Source: Oxalobacter formigenes (GTDB lineage Bacteria; Pseudomonadota; Gammaproteobacteria; Burkholderiales; Burkholderiaceae_D). From it: 64,000 nt of DNA. Shown piece by piece: positions 1-9,460 of the stretch. The stretch lies in assembly GCF_002127965.1 (NCBI RefSeq), contig NZ_CP018787.1, forward strand, positions 124,001 through 188,000, given 5' to 3'. Under the pieces are notes generated by a model. It was given only the letters and a program-made list of their open reading frames with translations, was not told the origin of the DNA and searched no databases. Position 1 is the stretch's first letter, and each line of letters begins with the position of its first letter. The translations under genes and the position numbers were made by a program.

Positions 1-782
1 GCCATATATTCATTGTTCAGCGTTTCAATACCGAGCAATTCGGCATCCAGAGAAACGACATCGGTGATGTTCGGACCCGGTCCACGTTCCTGCAACTGAA
101 GCTTCATTTCAGCAAACATTTCAGGCGTCGTGAATTCATGGATATCATGAATATCCGCCTTGTCCCAGGCTGCCTGCATCCGGATGTAATACGATTTGGC
201 CGCGCGCAGGAAAGCGGGCACATCAAAATCAACCGGAATTCCCCAGTTGTCGTTTTGCATTCCGGAACCCGTATTTACAGTCTGGTTTCCTGCATATTGA
301 TGCGGCAATCCCGAACCGATTTCCGGAGTGGACGACTGGTTATAGCCGTTGTCATTATATTGTGACGCATAAGCTGTCTGATCCTGCGGCTTACCCCTTC
401 CGGTAAAACGACGCATGAGGAAGCGGATGGCAAAGAAAATGAGAGCGAGCATCAATACCGTGCTGATCATGCCTGCAAAATCGCCGCCAATGCCCATATG
501 ACTTAACAGCGCTCCCAGCCCGAGGCCGAGCAATGCACCGCCCAGAATACCACCCCAGCGGCTGGCCGGTCTGGCCGCATTGGCTGCCTGCGACTGATTG
601 GCTGCACGCTGGGCCTGCTGAGCCTGCTGGTTCGGCATGCTCCTTTGCATCGGTGCGATTCTGCCGATATTGGAAGACTGGCGTCCGAACGAGCCGCCTC
701 CAAATCTTCTTGCATGAACGTCCGTCATCACCATTGACGACAAACTGGCTACCAGAACGAATGCAAGCAAAAACTTTTTCAT
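1..782 (-). CDS. Tim44-like domain protein (3' end cut by window edge)
   Basis: The first 260 residues are visible and the C terminus lies beyond base 1. The start ATG (780-782 on the complement) is preceded by GGAG. The protein opens with a signal peptide (MKKFLLAFVLVASLSS), followed by a low-complexity Gln/Ala/Arg-rich stretch, a Gly-rich membrane segment (around residues 75-120, GGILGGALLGLGLGALL) and a C-terminal part matching the bacterial Tim44-like domain (DVPAFLRAAKSYYIRMQAAW, then FTTPEMFAEMK). Bacterial members have no assigned biochemical role; they are membrane-associated and commonly lie beside ubiE in betaproteobacteria, as here. It is probably co-transcribed with ubiE, 9 bp upstream. 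Family assignment is firm; function unknown. Confidence 0.85.
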   Translation of the reverse strand, partial: MKKFLLAFVLVASLSSMVMTDVHARRFGGGSFGRQSSNIGRIAPMQRSMPNQQAQQAQRAANQSQAANAARPASRWGGILGGALLGLGLGALLSHMGIGGDFAGMISTVLMLALIFFAIRFLMRRFTGRGKPQDQTAYASQYNDNGYNQSSTPEIGSGLPHQYAGNQTVNTGSGMQNDNWGIPVDFDVPAFLRAAKSYYIRMQAAWDKADIHDIHEFTTPEMFAEMKLQLQERGPGPNITDVVSLDAELLGIETLNNEYM

Positions 783-791
783 AAATCTCCT

Positions 792-1526
792 TTATAACTT
801 CATGCCTGTATGAAGGGCGACCACTCCTGCGGTCAGATTGAAAAATCTGGCACAAACAAACCCGGCATCTTCCATCATTTTCTGTAAAGTTGCCTGATCC
901 GGATGAACCCGTATGGATTCTGCCAGATAGCGGTAGCTATCCGCACTTTTCGCCACATGCTTTCCAAGCCATGGCAGTACGGAAAAAGAATAAATATCGT
1001 ACAGGTTCTGCAGGGGCTTCCATACTTTAGAAAACTCCAGAACCAGCAATTTGCCCCCGGGTTTCAATACACGATTCATTTCAGACAGGGCCTGTTCTTT
1101 ATGAGTCATATTCCGGAGACCAAAGGATACTATAACACGATCGAAATAATTGTCGGGAAAAGGCAATTTTTCCGCATCGCACACCAGTGTCGGAACCAGC
1201 ACTCCCCTGTTCAGAAGCTTGTCGCGTCCGCATTGCAGCATGGTTTCATTGATATCAGTCAGCCAGACTTCGCCGGTGTCACCGACCTGTTTCGAAAACG
1301 ACCAGGTCAGATCGCCCGTACCGCCTGCGATATCCAGTACCCTGAAGCCTTCTTTCACACCCGCCTGCGATACGGCAAACGCCTTCCACAAGCGGTGCAT
1401 CCCGCCCGACATCAAATCGTTCATCAGGTCGTAATGCTGCGCAACGTGATTGAATACGTCGGCTACTTTACCCGATTTTTCTTCTTCATTAACTTTTTGA
1501 TAACCAAAATGCGTCAGTTTCGTCAT
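792..1526 (-). CDS. ubiE: UbiE, quinone C-methyltransferase
   Basis: 244 residues. SAM-dependent methyltransferase that C-methylates demethylmenaquinone to menaquinone and the matching benzoquinol intermediate in ubiquinone synthesis, in the cytoplasm. The SAM-binding motif I is visible at residues 63-73 ([11 protein letters not shown]); the UbiE family signatures [17 protein letters not shown] (residues 32-48) and [16 protein letters not shown] are present. Length matches the family. It lies in a minus-strand run yqaA-like, HIT, ubiE, Tim44-like. Relatives often have a DUF971 gene just upstream of ubiE; only 15 bp separate ubiE from the HIT gene here, so it is absent. Confidence 0.95.
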   Translation of the reverse strand: MTKLTHFGYQKVNEEEKSGKVADVFNHVAQHYDLMNDLMSGGMHRLWKAFAVSQAGVKEGFRVLDIAGGTGDLTWSFSKQVGDTGEVWLTDINETMLQCGRDKLLNRGVLVPTLVCDAEKLPFPDNYFDRVIVSFGLRNMTHKEQALSEMNRVLKPGGKLLVLEFSKVWKPLQNLYDIYSFSVLPWLGKHVAKSADSYRYLAESIRVHPDQATLQKMMEDAGFVCARFFNLTAGVVALHTGMKL

Positions 1527-1541
1527 GACAGCCGATTCAAT

Positions 1542-2000
1542 TTACATAAACTGTTTTTCAAGAGCATGACACAGGGCATTTTTCAGTCCGGATGCACGCG
1601 CCATTCTTTCATTCATCACATTCACATCGACGGCACGCCTTGTCTGCGACCAGATGGAATCCGGGAAATTTTTGTCGTTTTCAAAACGCGGAATCACATG
1701 CCAGTGGAGATGCGGCACCATATTGCCCAGTGAAGCGAGATTGATTTTATCCGGCTGCATGACGTCCCTGACGATTTTCTCAACCGTCCAGATGGCATTC
1801 ATCAATTCGAGCCGGTCTGCAACGTCAAGATCGGTCATTTCACGAACATGTTCATTCCAGATTACCCGGCAAAACCCGGGATAGTCCCTGTCGCTTACCT
1901 GAATCACACGCCATTTTGCATTCGAGAAAACCGTGTCTTCAGGTTTGAACGAACACAATACACAATCATTTTTCATTTTCGGAATTTTTTTTCCTGCCAT
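1542..2000 (-). CDS. HIT family (histidine triad) protein
   Basis: 152 residues. The histidine triad HLHWHV is at residues 97-102, the nucleotide-phosphate binding and catalytic motif of HIT hydrolases. An N-terminal CVLC pair (residues 13-16) could bind metal. Family members hydrolyse nucleoside phosphoramidates or dinucleoside polyphosphates; the substrate here cannot be told. It differs from the HinT-type protein at the other end of the window, whose triad is HMHIH. The start ATG overlaps the upstream gene's stop codon by one base (TAATG), suggesting translational coupling. Confidence 0.85.
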   Translation of the reverse strand: MAGKKIPKMKNDCVLCSFKPEDTVFSNAKWRVIQVSDRDYPGFCRVIWNEHVREMTDLDVADRLELMNAIWTVEKIVRDVMQPDKINLASLGNMVPHLHWHVIPRFENDKNFPDSIWSQTRRAVDVNVMNERMARASGLKNALCHALEKQFM

Positions 2001-2491
2001 TACCCCAGCAAGCGCGCAAATTCGCGCCAGGTTTCATTGGGAATGTACAACAATAACCAGGTCATTAAAAGATAACGTATAAATTTGCCTATGGTCATAT
2101 ACCAGACACAGGGCCAGAAAGGCAATTTCAGCCATCCACCCAATGTACAAAGTGGATCACCGATCCCGGGCATCCATCCCAGCAACATGGTCTTGGCACC
2201 GTATTTTTCCAGCCAGCCGAACCAGCGTGTTTTTCTCTCCCTGGCAAATGCTTCCTTGGCGCCGTACCCTATCCAGTAATTCAAAATGCCGCCTAATGTA
2301 TTGCCGATCGTGGCGACAATCATAACCGGCCAGAACATCGAAGGCGAAGAAGCGATGACAGCAAACACTGCCGGTTCTGACCCCATAGGCAATAACGTCG
2401 CCGACACAAAACAGATGATAAAGACTGACGTCAGCCCGATCTCGGGAATAGCCAGATACGACATTAACCAGTGAACGGCAGATTCGACCAT
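2000..2491 (-). CDS. YqaA/DedA-like VTT-domain inner membrane protein
   Basis: 163 residues from the ATG at 2491, which has a GGAAA stretch about 10 bases upstream. A GTG 63 bases further upstream is also in frame but has no ribosome binding site. Hydrophobic segments near residues 10-45, 50-75 and 115-155 and the glycine-rich motif ATIGNTLGGILNYWIGYG mark the YqaA branch of the SNARE-associated/VTT (DedA-like) family. DedA relatives are implicated in lipid-carrier flipping and membrane homeostasis; the role of the YqaA branch is not settled. Its stop overlaps the HIT gene start by one base. Confidence 0.8.
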   Translation of the reverse strand: MVESAVHWLMSYLAIPEIGLTSVFIICFVSATLLPMGSEPAVFAVIASSPSMFWPVMIVATIGNTLGGILNYWIGYGAKEAFARERKTRWFGWLEKYGAKTMLLGWMPGIGDPLCTLGGWLKLPFWPCVWYMTIGKFIRYLLMTWLLLYIPNETWREFARLLG

Positions 2492-2639
2492 TTTATAAAA
2501 TTTCCAATTCTTTCCATCGAAAACCGTTACGATCCGATGATGTCGTGAAAACACACTGACCGGGATACGAAAAAAAACAAGGGGTCTTTAACGCGGATTA
2601 TAATGGTGCGTAAAATTACAGGCCTTGTCCAGCATCATT

Positions 2640-4169
2640 ATGACTGATTACTTAAAAAAAATTCTCACCGCACGTGTATACGACGTCGCAACTGAATCAC
2701 CTCTTGAATTCGCACCCGGTCTTTCCGCCCGTACGGAAAACCGGATTCTATTGAAACGTGAAGATGTCCAAAGCGTTTTCAGCTTCAAATTGAGGGGTGC
2801 CTATAACAAGATGGCCAATCTCTCCCCGGAACAACTGGCGAAAGGCGTCATCTGTGCGTCGGCAGGCAACCATGCACAAGGCGTCGCGCTGTCGGCAAAA
2901 CGACTTGGCTGCAAGGCCATCATCGCGATGCCGACGACAACCCCTCCATTGAAAATCGATGCCGTGAAGGCTCACGGCGGGGACAACGTGGAAGTCGTTC
3001 TTCACGGCGATTCCTTCTCGGACACCTGTGAACACGCCCTGATGCTCGAAAAGAAACACCATCTGACCTTCATTCATCCTTTCGACGATCCTGACGTGAT
3101 CGCCGGACAAGGCACCATCGGGATGGAAATTCTGCGCCAGCACTCCAAACCCATCCACGCCATTTTCGTTCCGATTGGCGGCGGTGGCCTGATTGCCGGG
3201 ATTGCCGCCTATGTCAAACAGATTCGCCCCGATATCAGGATTATCGGTGTTGAAACGGCGGATTCCTGTGCCATGAAACAAAGCCTCGAATCCGGCAGCC
3301 GGGTAAGCCTGCCAGACGTGGGACTGTTTTCGGACGGTACTGCGGTCAAGCTGGTTGGAGAAGAAACTTTCCGTATATCGAAAGATTATGTTGACGATAT
3401 CGTCCTCGTCGATACGGATGACGTATGTGCCGCCATCAAGGATGTTTTTCTCGACACCCGCAGTATTCTCGAACCGGCCGGTGCACTGGCCGTTGCCGGT
3501 ATCAAAAACTATGTCGAGCAAAACGAGGAGGCCGGTCGCCCTGTAAAAGGTGAAACCATGGTGGCCGTTACTTCCGGTGCCAACATGAATTTCGACCGTT
3601 TGCGTTTCGTCGCGGAACGGGCCGACGTCGGCGAAAACAGGGAAGCCGTTCTGGCCGTTACCATTCCGGAAGAACGGGGCAGTTTCAAACGCTTCTGCGA
3701 ACTGATCGGGAGAAGACACGTCACCGAATTCAATTACCGGATCAGCGACGAAAAGGCGGCTCACGTCTTTGTCGGTGTCGAAGTCAAGAACCGCAGGGAA
3801 AAGAAAGAAATCATCGAGTCACTCGAGCAGAACAATTACAGGACAATCGACCTGAGCGACGACGAACTCGGCAAGCTGCATATCCGCTACATGGTCGGCG
3901 GCAAGAGTCCGTTCGCAAAAGACGAATTGCTCTACCGTTTCGAATTCCCGGAACGTCCTGGCGCCCTGATGCGTTTCCTGTCTTCGATGGCTCCGGACTG
4001 GAATATCAGCCTTTTCCATTATCGCAATCATGGCGCAGACTATGGACGTGTGCTGGTAGGCTTGCAGGTTCCGGAAAAAGACATGAACGCTTTCGGCGAA
4101 TTTCTCTCCAACATCGGGTATCCTCACTGGAATGAGAGCGATAATCCTGTTTATCGTTTATTCCTGTAA
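2640..4169 (+). CDS. ilvA: IlvA, biosynthetic threonine ammonia-lyase
   Basis: 509 residues from ATG 2640; an in-frame TTG lies 15 bases upstream. PLP enzyme converting threonine to 2-oxobutanoate, the first committed step to isoleucine. The Schiff-base lysine is in [11 protein letters not shown] (about Lys50), the substrate loop ASAGNHAQG follows at about 73-81, and the PLP phosphate-binding loop GGGGLI is near residue 183. The C-terminal third (from about 325) carries two ACT-like regulatory domains ([27 protein letters not shown]), so this is the allosteric, isoleucine-inhibited biosynthetic type rather than the short catabolic one. Length equals the E. coli enzyme's. queF follows 23 bp downstream. 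Confidence 0.96.
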   Translation: MTDYLKKILTARVYDVATESPLEFAPGLSARTENRILLKREDVQSVFSFKLRGAYNKMANLSPEQLAKGVICASAGNHAQGVALSAKRLGCKAIIAMPTTTPPLKIDAVKAHGGDNVEVVLHGDSFSDTCEHALMLEKKHHLTFIHPFDDPDVIAGQGTIGMEILRQHSKPIHAIFVPIGGGGLIAGIAAYVKQIRPDIRIIGVETADSCAMKQSLESGSRVSLPDVGLFSDGTAVKLVGEETFRISKDYVDDIVLVDTDDVCAAIKDVFLDTRSILEPAGALAVAGIKNYVEQNEEAGRPVKGETMVAVTSGANMNFDRLRFVAERADVGENREAVLAVTIPEERGSFKRFCELIGRRHVTEFNYRISDEKAAHVFVGVEVKNRREKKEIIESLEQNNYRTIDLSDDELGKLHIRYMVGGKSPFAKDELLYRFEFPERPGALMRFLSSMAPDWNISLFHYRNHGADYGRVLVGLQVPEKDMNAFGEFLSNIGYPHWNESDNPVYRLFL

Positions 4170-4192
4170 ACATTATTTTTACGGATCAGCCC

Positions 4193-5032
4193 ATGACAAG
4201 CAGTGACAAGACGAAAAATTCACCACTCGGCAAATCGACGACTTATCCGACACAGTACGACCCGTCGCAATTGTTTCCGATAGAACGGAAACCGATGCGC
4301 GAAAAACTGGGTATTACCGGTTCATTGCCCTTTTTCGGCCTCGACTTCTGGAACGCTTACGAGCTTTCATGGCTTAACCTGCGTGGAAAACCACAGGTCG
4401 GGATCATGAATTTTTCCGTCTCGGCCGATTCCCCCAATATCGTTGAATCGAAATCGTTGAAGCTTTATCTGAATTCATTCACCCAGACCCGGATGGATGA
4501 AGCCGGTGACCTGATCCAGATTCTGCGGACTGATTTGAGTGACGCTTTCGGCTCACCTGTTCAGGTCTCTATCCGGCAACCGGATGTTTTTCCTGCAACC
4601 AGACTGGAAGAGCTGAACGGCCTGTCGCTTGACCGGCTGGATATCGGCACAGACAAGTACACTCCCGATCCATCTTTCCTGAAAAGCAATGAGGAAGAAT
4701 TTCCGGTTGAAGAAACGCTGGTTTCCAACCTGCTGAAAACAAATTGCCCGGTAACCGGCCAGCCGGACTGGGCCAGCCTGCAAATTCATTATGCCGGCCC
4801 GCAAATCGATCAGGAGGGATTGCTGAAATACATTATCAGCCTGCGCTCATCCGAAGATTTCCATGAACAGTGTGTCGAGCGGATTTTTCTGGATATCCTG
4901 AAAATGTGCAAACCGCAAAGCCTGACGGTTTACGCCCGCTACACTCGTCGTGGCGGCATCGATATCAACCCCTGGCGAAGCAATTTCTCATCAGGGAAAA
5001 GACCGCAAACACTCCGGCATGCGCGCCAGTAA
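4193..5032 (+). CDS. queF: QueF, NADPH-dependent preQ0 reductase (long form)
   Basis: 279 residues. Reduces the nitrile of 7-cyano-7-deazaguanine (preQ0) to preQ1 in queuosine tRNA modification. The QueF signature ESKSLKLY is at residues 85-92 (NADPH binding); the cysteine that forms the thioimide intermediate is in [12 protein letters not shown] (Cys185). This is the long, two-domain type typical of gammaproteobacteria and betaproteobacteria. It is preceded by ilvA in the same direction and could share its transcript. The following 91 bp contain a TATAAT at 5092-5097 that may serve ptsN. Confidence 0.95.
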   Translation: MTSSDKTKNSPLGKSTTYPTQYDPSQLFPIERKPMREKLGITGSLPFFGLDFWNAYELSWLNLRGKPQVGIMNFSVSADSPNIVESKSLKLYLNSFTQTRMDEAGDLIQILRTDLSDAFGSPVQVSIRQPDVFPATRLEELNGLSLDRLDIGTDKYTPDPSFLKSNEEEFPVEETLVSNLLKTNCPVTGQPDWASLQIHYAGPQIDQEGLLKYIISLRSSEDFHEQCVERIFLDILKMCKPQSLTVYARYTRRGGIDINPWRSNFSSGKRPQTLRHARQ

Positions 5033-5123
5033 AACGGATGATCGGCAAAACATCTTGAGAATCGACATGGCCTGTATCGATCAATGCGTTTTATAATTCA
5101 TTTCCTACAATACCGGATTATTT

Positions 5124-5600
5124 ATGGTAACGAACCTTTCCAAAATCCTGCCTTCTGAAAACGTTGTTCTCGATCTGGAAGTATCGAGCAAGAAACGGGT
5201 ATTCGAACAGGCAGGTCTCATTTTCGAAAATAATTGCGGTATTTCACGATCCGATGTGACCGATAACCTTTTTGCCCGTGAAAGTCTGGGTACGACAGGT
5301 CTCGGTTACGGCGTGGCCGTCCCGCATGGCAGAATCAAGGGGCTGAAAACACCGGTCGCAGCTTTCGTCAGACTGGCAAAGCCGATTCCTTTTGAAGCTC
5401 CCGATGGAAAACCGGTCAATCTCCTGTTTTTCCTTCTGATCCCCAATAACGTTACCCAGCAACATCTGGAAATCCTGTCTGAAATCGCAGCCATGTTTTC
5501 CGACGGGACATGCCGGACATTCCTGTCGAATGAAGCCAATCCTGAACGGATTCACGATGTTATCGTAAACTGGGAACCCGGACAGCAACTTCCTTCCTGA
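5124..5600 (+). CDS. ptsN: PtsN, EIIA(Ntr) regulatory phosphotransferase protein
   Basis: 158 residues. EIIA component of the nitrogen PTS, a phosphoryl acceptor that regulates rather than transports. The phosphorylated histidine is in GVAVPHGRIKGL (His68), and the preceding ARESLGTTGLGYG matches the EIIA(Ntr) fold. hprK begins 25 bp downstream, then rapZ, so three phosphate-signalling genes lie together. In many betaproteobacteria ptsN follows rpoN and hpf; here queF is upstream and neither is in the window. A TATAAT 27 bases before the start suggests a local promoter, though no good -35 box is visible. Confidence 0.94.
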   Translation: MVTNLSKILPSENVVLDLEVSSKKRVFEQAGLIFENNCGISRSDVTDNLFARESLGTTGLGYGVAVPHGRIKGLKTPVAAFVRLAKPIPFEAPDGKPVNLLFFLLIPNNVTQQHLEILSEIAAMFSDGTCRTFLSNEANPERIHDVIVNWEPGQQLPS

Positions 5601-5625
5601 GTTCACCTGATAAACGGACCATGCC

Positions 5626-6573
5626 ATGTCGACACCCATTTCCCTGACCATCCAGCGTTTATATGCGAACAACAGAGATGCACTGAAATTGACCTGGTTT
5701 GCCGGTCTCGATGGCGGTAACCGTCAGGTTTCCAGCGGTAGTGGACTGGCCGCCGATCAGGTCGGGCATCTGAACCTGATTCATCCAATGCGTATTCAGG
5801 TTTTCGGGCGTCAGGAAATCAATTATTACGAAAGGCTCTCGCCGGAATCCCGCGCTTATCTGGTCCATGAAATTGCCGATTGCAATCCTCCTGCGCTGAT
5901 CATCGCACGTGATCTCGACGTTCCTCCGGACATCCTTGCCATTTGTAACGAAAACAATATTCCGCTTTTCACCACGCCACTGGCCGCAGCAGAAGTGATC
6001 GATTACCTTCGTGTCTATCTTTCAAAACAGCTCGCCCTGCGGATCATCATGCACGGCGTATTCATGGACGTTCTCGGGGTCGGCGTTTTGATTACCGGCG
6101 ATTCGGGCCTGGGTAAAAGCGAGCTGGGTCTCGAGCTGATCACCCGAAATCACGGCCTTGTGGCTGACGATGCCGTTGAATTTTCCCGGATTGCGCCGAA
6201 TGTCATCGAAGGTCGCGCTCCGATGCTTTTGCAAAATCTTCTGGAAGTTCGTGGACTGGGATTGCTCGACATCCGTGCCATCTTCGGTGAAACGGCCGTT
6301 CGCAGAAAAATGCAGTTAAAACTCATCGTGCATCTGACGCGCATGAGAACGGGTGATGAAGACATCGATCGTTTGCCAATCCATTCCCCGACACAGGAAG
6401 TTCTGGGGCTTCCCATCCGCAAGACAGTCATTCCCGTCGCAGCGGGCAGAAATATCGCTGTTTTGCTGGAAGCGGCCGTTCGCAATACCATCATGCAATT
6501 GCGTGGTTTCAATACCATGGAAGAATTCATGGAACGCCAGAGAAAAGCCATGATGAAAGACGAACCCTTTTAA
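5626..6573 (+). CDS. hprK: HprK, HPr kinase/phosphorylase
   Basis: 315 residues. Phosphorylates and dephosphorylates the regulatory serine of HPr. The N-terminal domain (about 1-130) is followed by the kinase core with Walker A GDSGLGKS at 158-165, the acidic VADDAVEF segment, and the HPrK signature LEVRGLGLLDIRAIFGE. Start ATG 5626 is preferred over ATG 5621, which is out of frame. In proteobacteria HprK works with an incomplete PTS (EI-Ntr, HPr, EIIA) in regulation. No ptsH or ptsI gene is in the window. It sits between ptsN and rapZ. Confidence 0.95.
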   Translation: MSTPISLTIQRLYANNRDALKLTWFAGLDGGNRQVSSGSGLAADQVGHLNLIHPMRIQVFGRQEINYYERLSPESRAYLVHEIADCNPPALIIARDLDVPPDILAICNENNIPLFTTPLAAAEVIDYLRVYLSKQLALRIIMHGVFMDVLGVGVLITGDSGLGKSELGLELITRNHGLVADDAVEFSRIAPNVIEGRAPMLLQNLLEVRGLGLLDIRAIFGETAVRRKMQLKLIVHLTRMRTGDEDIDRLPIHSPTQEVLGLPIRKTVIPVAAGRNIAVLLEAAVRNTIMQLRGFNTMEEFMERQRKAMMKDEPF

Positions 6574-6650
6574 TCAAACGCTCCTTTTTGCCAAAGCGAT
6601 GTGGTAGGCTGTCGAAAGTGGCATGACTTTTATTTCAACGCGCGCATAGC

Positions 6651-7523
6651 ATGCAAATCATTATCATCACCGGTATATCGGGTTCCGGAAAATCAGTGGC
6701 CTTGAATGCACTGGAAGACGCCGGTTATTTTTGTGTCGATAATTTGCCGCCAGTCCTGCTTTCCAGACTTGTCGAAACCAGACTGGAAGACAATGAGGAC
6801 AAACTGGCAGTTGCCGTCGATTCCAGAAGTGCAGCTTCGCTGACCGACCTGCCGAAAAGTGTTATCGAACTCAAGAATCAGGGACATGCTGTTCACGTCC
6901 TGTTCCTGACAGCCGACGACCATTCGCTGATTACCCGTTTTTCGGAAACAAGGCGCAGCCATCCCTTGTCCCATCGTCTGCCAAAAGGCACCAGCTTATC
7001 CGATGACCGGACGCTTGTGGAAGCCATCCGGGAAGAACGTGCCATGATGTCTGACATCCAGATGATCGGGCAAGTTATCGATACGTCGAATTCCAATTCC
7101 AACCAGTTGCGTAACCGGGTCAAGGAACTGGTTGAAATCGAACAGTCACCGCTTACGCTGCATTTCGAATCCTTCGGTTTCAAATTCGGCGTTCCGCTCG
7201 ATGCCGACATCATCTTTGACGTGCGAAGCCTGCCGAACCCTTATTACGACGTGCGTCTGAGGCCACTGACAGGCAAAGACAAGCCTGTCATCGAATTCCT
7301 TGAATCGCAAGCTGACGTTGCCGAATTATTGAAAGACATCCGGGACTTTGTCGAAAAATGGCTGCCATCCTTCCGTCGCGACAACAGGAGTTACCTCACC
7401 GTTGCGCTCGGCTGCACGGGTGGCCAGCACCGTTCCGTCTACATGGTTGAACAGCTTGCCCGCCATTTCATGAAAAAAGAACAGGTCGTTACCCGGCACA
7501 GGGAATTGACCGGTTCACGATAA
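6651..7523 (+). CDS. rapZ: RapZ, P-loop RNase adaptor protein
   Basis: 290 residues. The Walker A loop TGISGSGKS is at residues 7-15 and the C-terminal RapZ domain contains the conserved LGCTGGQHRSV segment. In E. coli RapZ binds glucosamine-6-phosphate and delivers the small RNA GlmZ to RNase E; whether a GlmZ-like RNA exists in betaproteobacteria is unclear, so the regulatory target here is open. The gene is the last of ptsN-hprK-rapZ and ends one base before the stop of the opposed mutY. Length is typical. Confidence 0.93.
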   Translation: MQIIIITGISGSGKSVALNALEDAGYFCVDNLPPVLLSRLVETRLEDNEDKLAVAVDSRSAASLTDLPKSVIELKNQGHAVHVLFLTADDHSLITRFSETRRSHPLSHRLPKGTSLSDDRTLVEAIREERAMMSDIQMIGQVIDTSNSNSNQLRNRVKELVEIEQSPLTLHFESFGFKFGVPLDADIIFDVRSLPNPYYDVRLRPLTGKDKPVIEFLESQADVAELLKDIRDFVEKWLPSFRRDNRSYLTVALGCTGGQHRSVYMVEQLARHFMKKEQVVTRHRELTGSR

Positions 7524-7524
7524 A

Positions 7525-8658
7525 TCAGTCGGCCAGGTTCAATACCTGCTGGCGCAAGGAATCATTCAACAGTTTTCGCACAGGTGCAGGCAAGGGCGCC
7601 TCATCCAGCCGGTTCATATCGTACCAGACATACTTTTCTTCTTCTGCCCGCAATTGACGACTGTCCAGTCCGATCAGACAAGGCGTTATCTGGAGACGGA
7701 AATGGGAGAAAACATGTGTAAAGGGTTCCAGAAACCGGAAAGAAGACGTTTTTCCAAAAGAAGAAGCCACCGATTTCAGCCGGGATACATCCGCAATCTC
7801 TTCATCACCGGCATCTTCAGGCAATTCACATTCCGGCAAGGATAGCAGGCCACCCCAGATACCGGCTTCAGGCCTTTTTTCCAGCAGGACTTTCCCTTCT
7901 GAAAGCAAAACCAACATAATCGTTTTCCGGGTCGGGGAAACTTTTTTCGTTTTTTTGGCAGGGAGTTCTTCGATCCGGTTTTCTGCCAATGCGATGCAGG
8001 AAGTCGAAAAAGGACATATTGAACAATCCGGCCGGCTTCTCACGCATACAGTCGCGCCCAGATCCATCAAACCCTGTGTATAGGCTTCCAGATCGGACTC
8101 GGGCAATAATTCATAGGCAAGCTGCCATAATTTTTCTTTCGCTTTTTTGTCGCTGGCCTGTTCGGCAATACCGAAAATACGGGAGAAAACACGCACGACA
8201 TTGCCGTCCAGAATGGCCGCACGGACACCGGAAGAAAAAACGGCTATCGCCGCTGCAGTCGATTTGCCGATTCCCGGTAAATCTTCAAGCAAGACCGGAT
8301 CGGAAGGAAAAATGCCTTTGTATTCTTCAACGATAATTTGAGCACAGCGATGAAGATTTCTGGCTCTGGAGTAATAACCCAGTCCGCTCCAGTACGACAT
8401 CACCTCTTCCTGTTCGGCATACGCCAGTGCGGATACATCTGGAAAACGTTCCAGAAAGCGCAAATAATAAGGAATCACCGTTGCCACCTGAGTTTGCTGC
8501 AGCATGATTTCAGACAGCCATATCCGGTACGCATTCCGGGTGTTCTGCCAGGGAAGGGAATGCCTTCCATGCCTTTTTTGCCAGGCAACGAGCGTTTCCC
8601 CGAATGAAATGGAAGAAATGGCGATACCGCCAGAGTCAGACAAATTTTCCTTGATCAT
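7525..8658 (-). CDS. mutY: MutY, A/G-specific adenine glycosylase
   Basis: 377 residues. Removes adenine mispaired with 8-oxoguanine in base-excision repair. Visible features are the helix-hairpin-helix (LPGIGKSTAAAI, 127-138), the catalytic acid Glu50 in SEIMLQQTQ, the catalytic Asp151 in LDGNVVRV, the [4Fe-4S] cysteines Cys205, 212, 215 and 221, and a C-terminal NUDIX-like 8-oxoG recognition domain from about residue 245. Complete and typical in length. It is convergent with rapZ with one base between stops and divergent from lolB. Confidence 0.95.
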   Translation of the reverse strand: MIKENLSDSGGIAISSISFGETLVAWQKRHGRHSLPWQNTRNAYRIWLSEIMLQQTQVATVIPYYLRFLERFPDVSALAYAEQEEVMSYWSGLGYYSRARNLHRCAQIIVEEYKGIFPSDPVLLEDLPGIGKSTAAAIAVFSSGVRAAILDGNVVRVFSRIFGIAEQASDKKAKEKLWQLAYELLPESDLEAYTQGLMDLGATVCVRSRPDCSICPFSTSCIALAENRIEELPAKKTKKVSPTRKTIMLVLLSEGKVLLEKRPEAGIWGGLLSLPECELPEDAGDEEIADVSRLKSVASSFGKTSSFRFLEPFTHVFSHFRLQITPCLIGLDSRQLRAEEEKYVWYDMNRLDEAPLPAPVRKLLNDSLRQQVLNLAD

Positions 8659-8812
8659 ATAAAAATCCGGTATCGCTCAACAGACCATTCGCGATTTCGT
8701 CAAACCGGCAACACAATTTTACAAATTGATATTCCCGTATGTTATAGAATGCTTTCCAATATCCAATCAGGCAGCATCCCGATTTTATCCTGCCATTTAT
8801 TTTCAAATAAAG

Positions 8813-9454
8813 ATGAAAAATATTTTTTCCCATCTGCTGAAGAAAACGGGGCTTTTCACCGTCATTGTAATCACTCTCGGTCTAACGGGTTGTTCCACGA
8901 TGCAATCCATCAACCCTGTCAATCTTTTCTCCACCGAGACTGCACGCAGATGTGTCGATAAAGTCAATATCAAGGGACGTTTTTCCATCCTGTACAAGCT
9001 GGACGACAGGGAAGAGTCGCTTCACGGCAAATTCGGCTGGGAACAATCCCCGGAAAATACCGTCGTGACATTGATGTCTCCTCTCGGACAAACGATAGCA
9101 AAAATAGAAATCACGCCTCAAATGACGACATTCACCGCTCCCAACAGGGCACCGGCAAGCGCGCCTGATGCTGAAGAACTGATCAAATCCCAGCTCGGCT
9201 GGACATTGCCGGTTTCAGGCATGAAAGGCTGGTTACAGGGTTGTGCAACGGATTCCCGCGGACAATCTTTTATCGCCACACCTGAATCGACACAAGTTTT
9301 CACCAGAGATGGGTGGCAGATCAATTACGCGAGCTGGATCGATGGACCGACGATGCCGCTTCCGAAACGGATTGACCTGATCAAGGGCAATCAGGACTCG
9401 CTAAACGGCGTCGACATCAATCTGAAACTGGTTATCGACGAATGGAATTTCTGA
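8813..9454 (+). CDS. lolB: LolB, outer-membrane lipoprotein receptor
   Basis: 213 residues from ATG 8813; a longer in-frame reading upstream lacks a signal sequence. Lipoprotein signal peptide with lipobox LTGC, so the lipidated Cys is residue 27. LolB accepts lipoproteins from periplasmic LolA and inserts them in the outer membrane. The body shows the LolB pattern (VNIKGRFSILYKLD, then GKFGWEQ and a C-terminal MPLPKRIDLIKG). ispE starts 6 bp downstream, the conserved lolB-ispE pair of betaproteobacteria. No strong ribosome binding site is seen (AATAAAG). Confidence 0.9.
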   Translation: MKNIFSHLLKKTGLFTVIVITLGLTGCSTMQSINPVNLFSTETARRCVDKVNIKGRFSILYKLDDREESLHGKFGWEQSPENTVVTLMSPLGQTIAKIEITPQMTTFTAPNRAPASAPDAEELIKSQLGWTLPVSGMKGWLQGCATDSRGQSFIATPESTQVFTRDGWQINYASWIDGPTMPLPKRIDLIKGNQDSLNGVDINLKLVIDEWNF

Positions 9455-9460
9455 TCGGCA

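Noticed and set aside
391-855. A 154-codon minus-strand frame overlapping the Tim44-like gene and ubiE end
   Set aside because: It is shifted relative to the Tim44-like frame, which has the signal peptide, membrane segment and family motifs.
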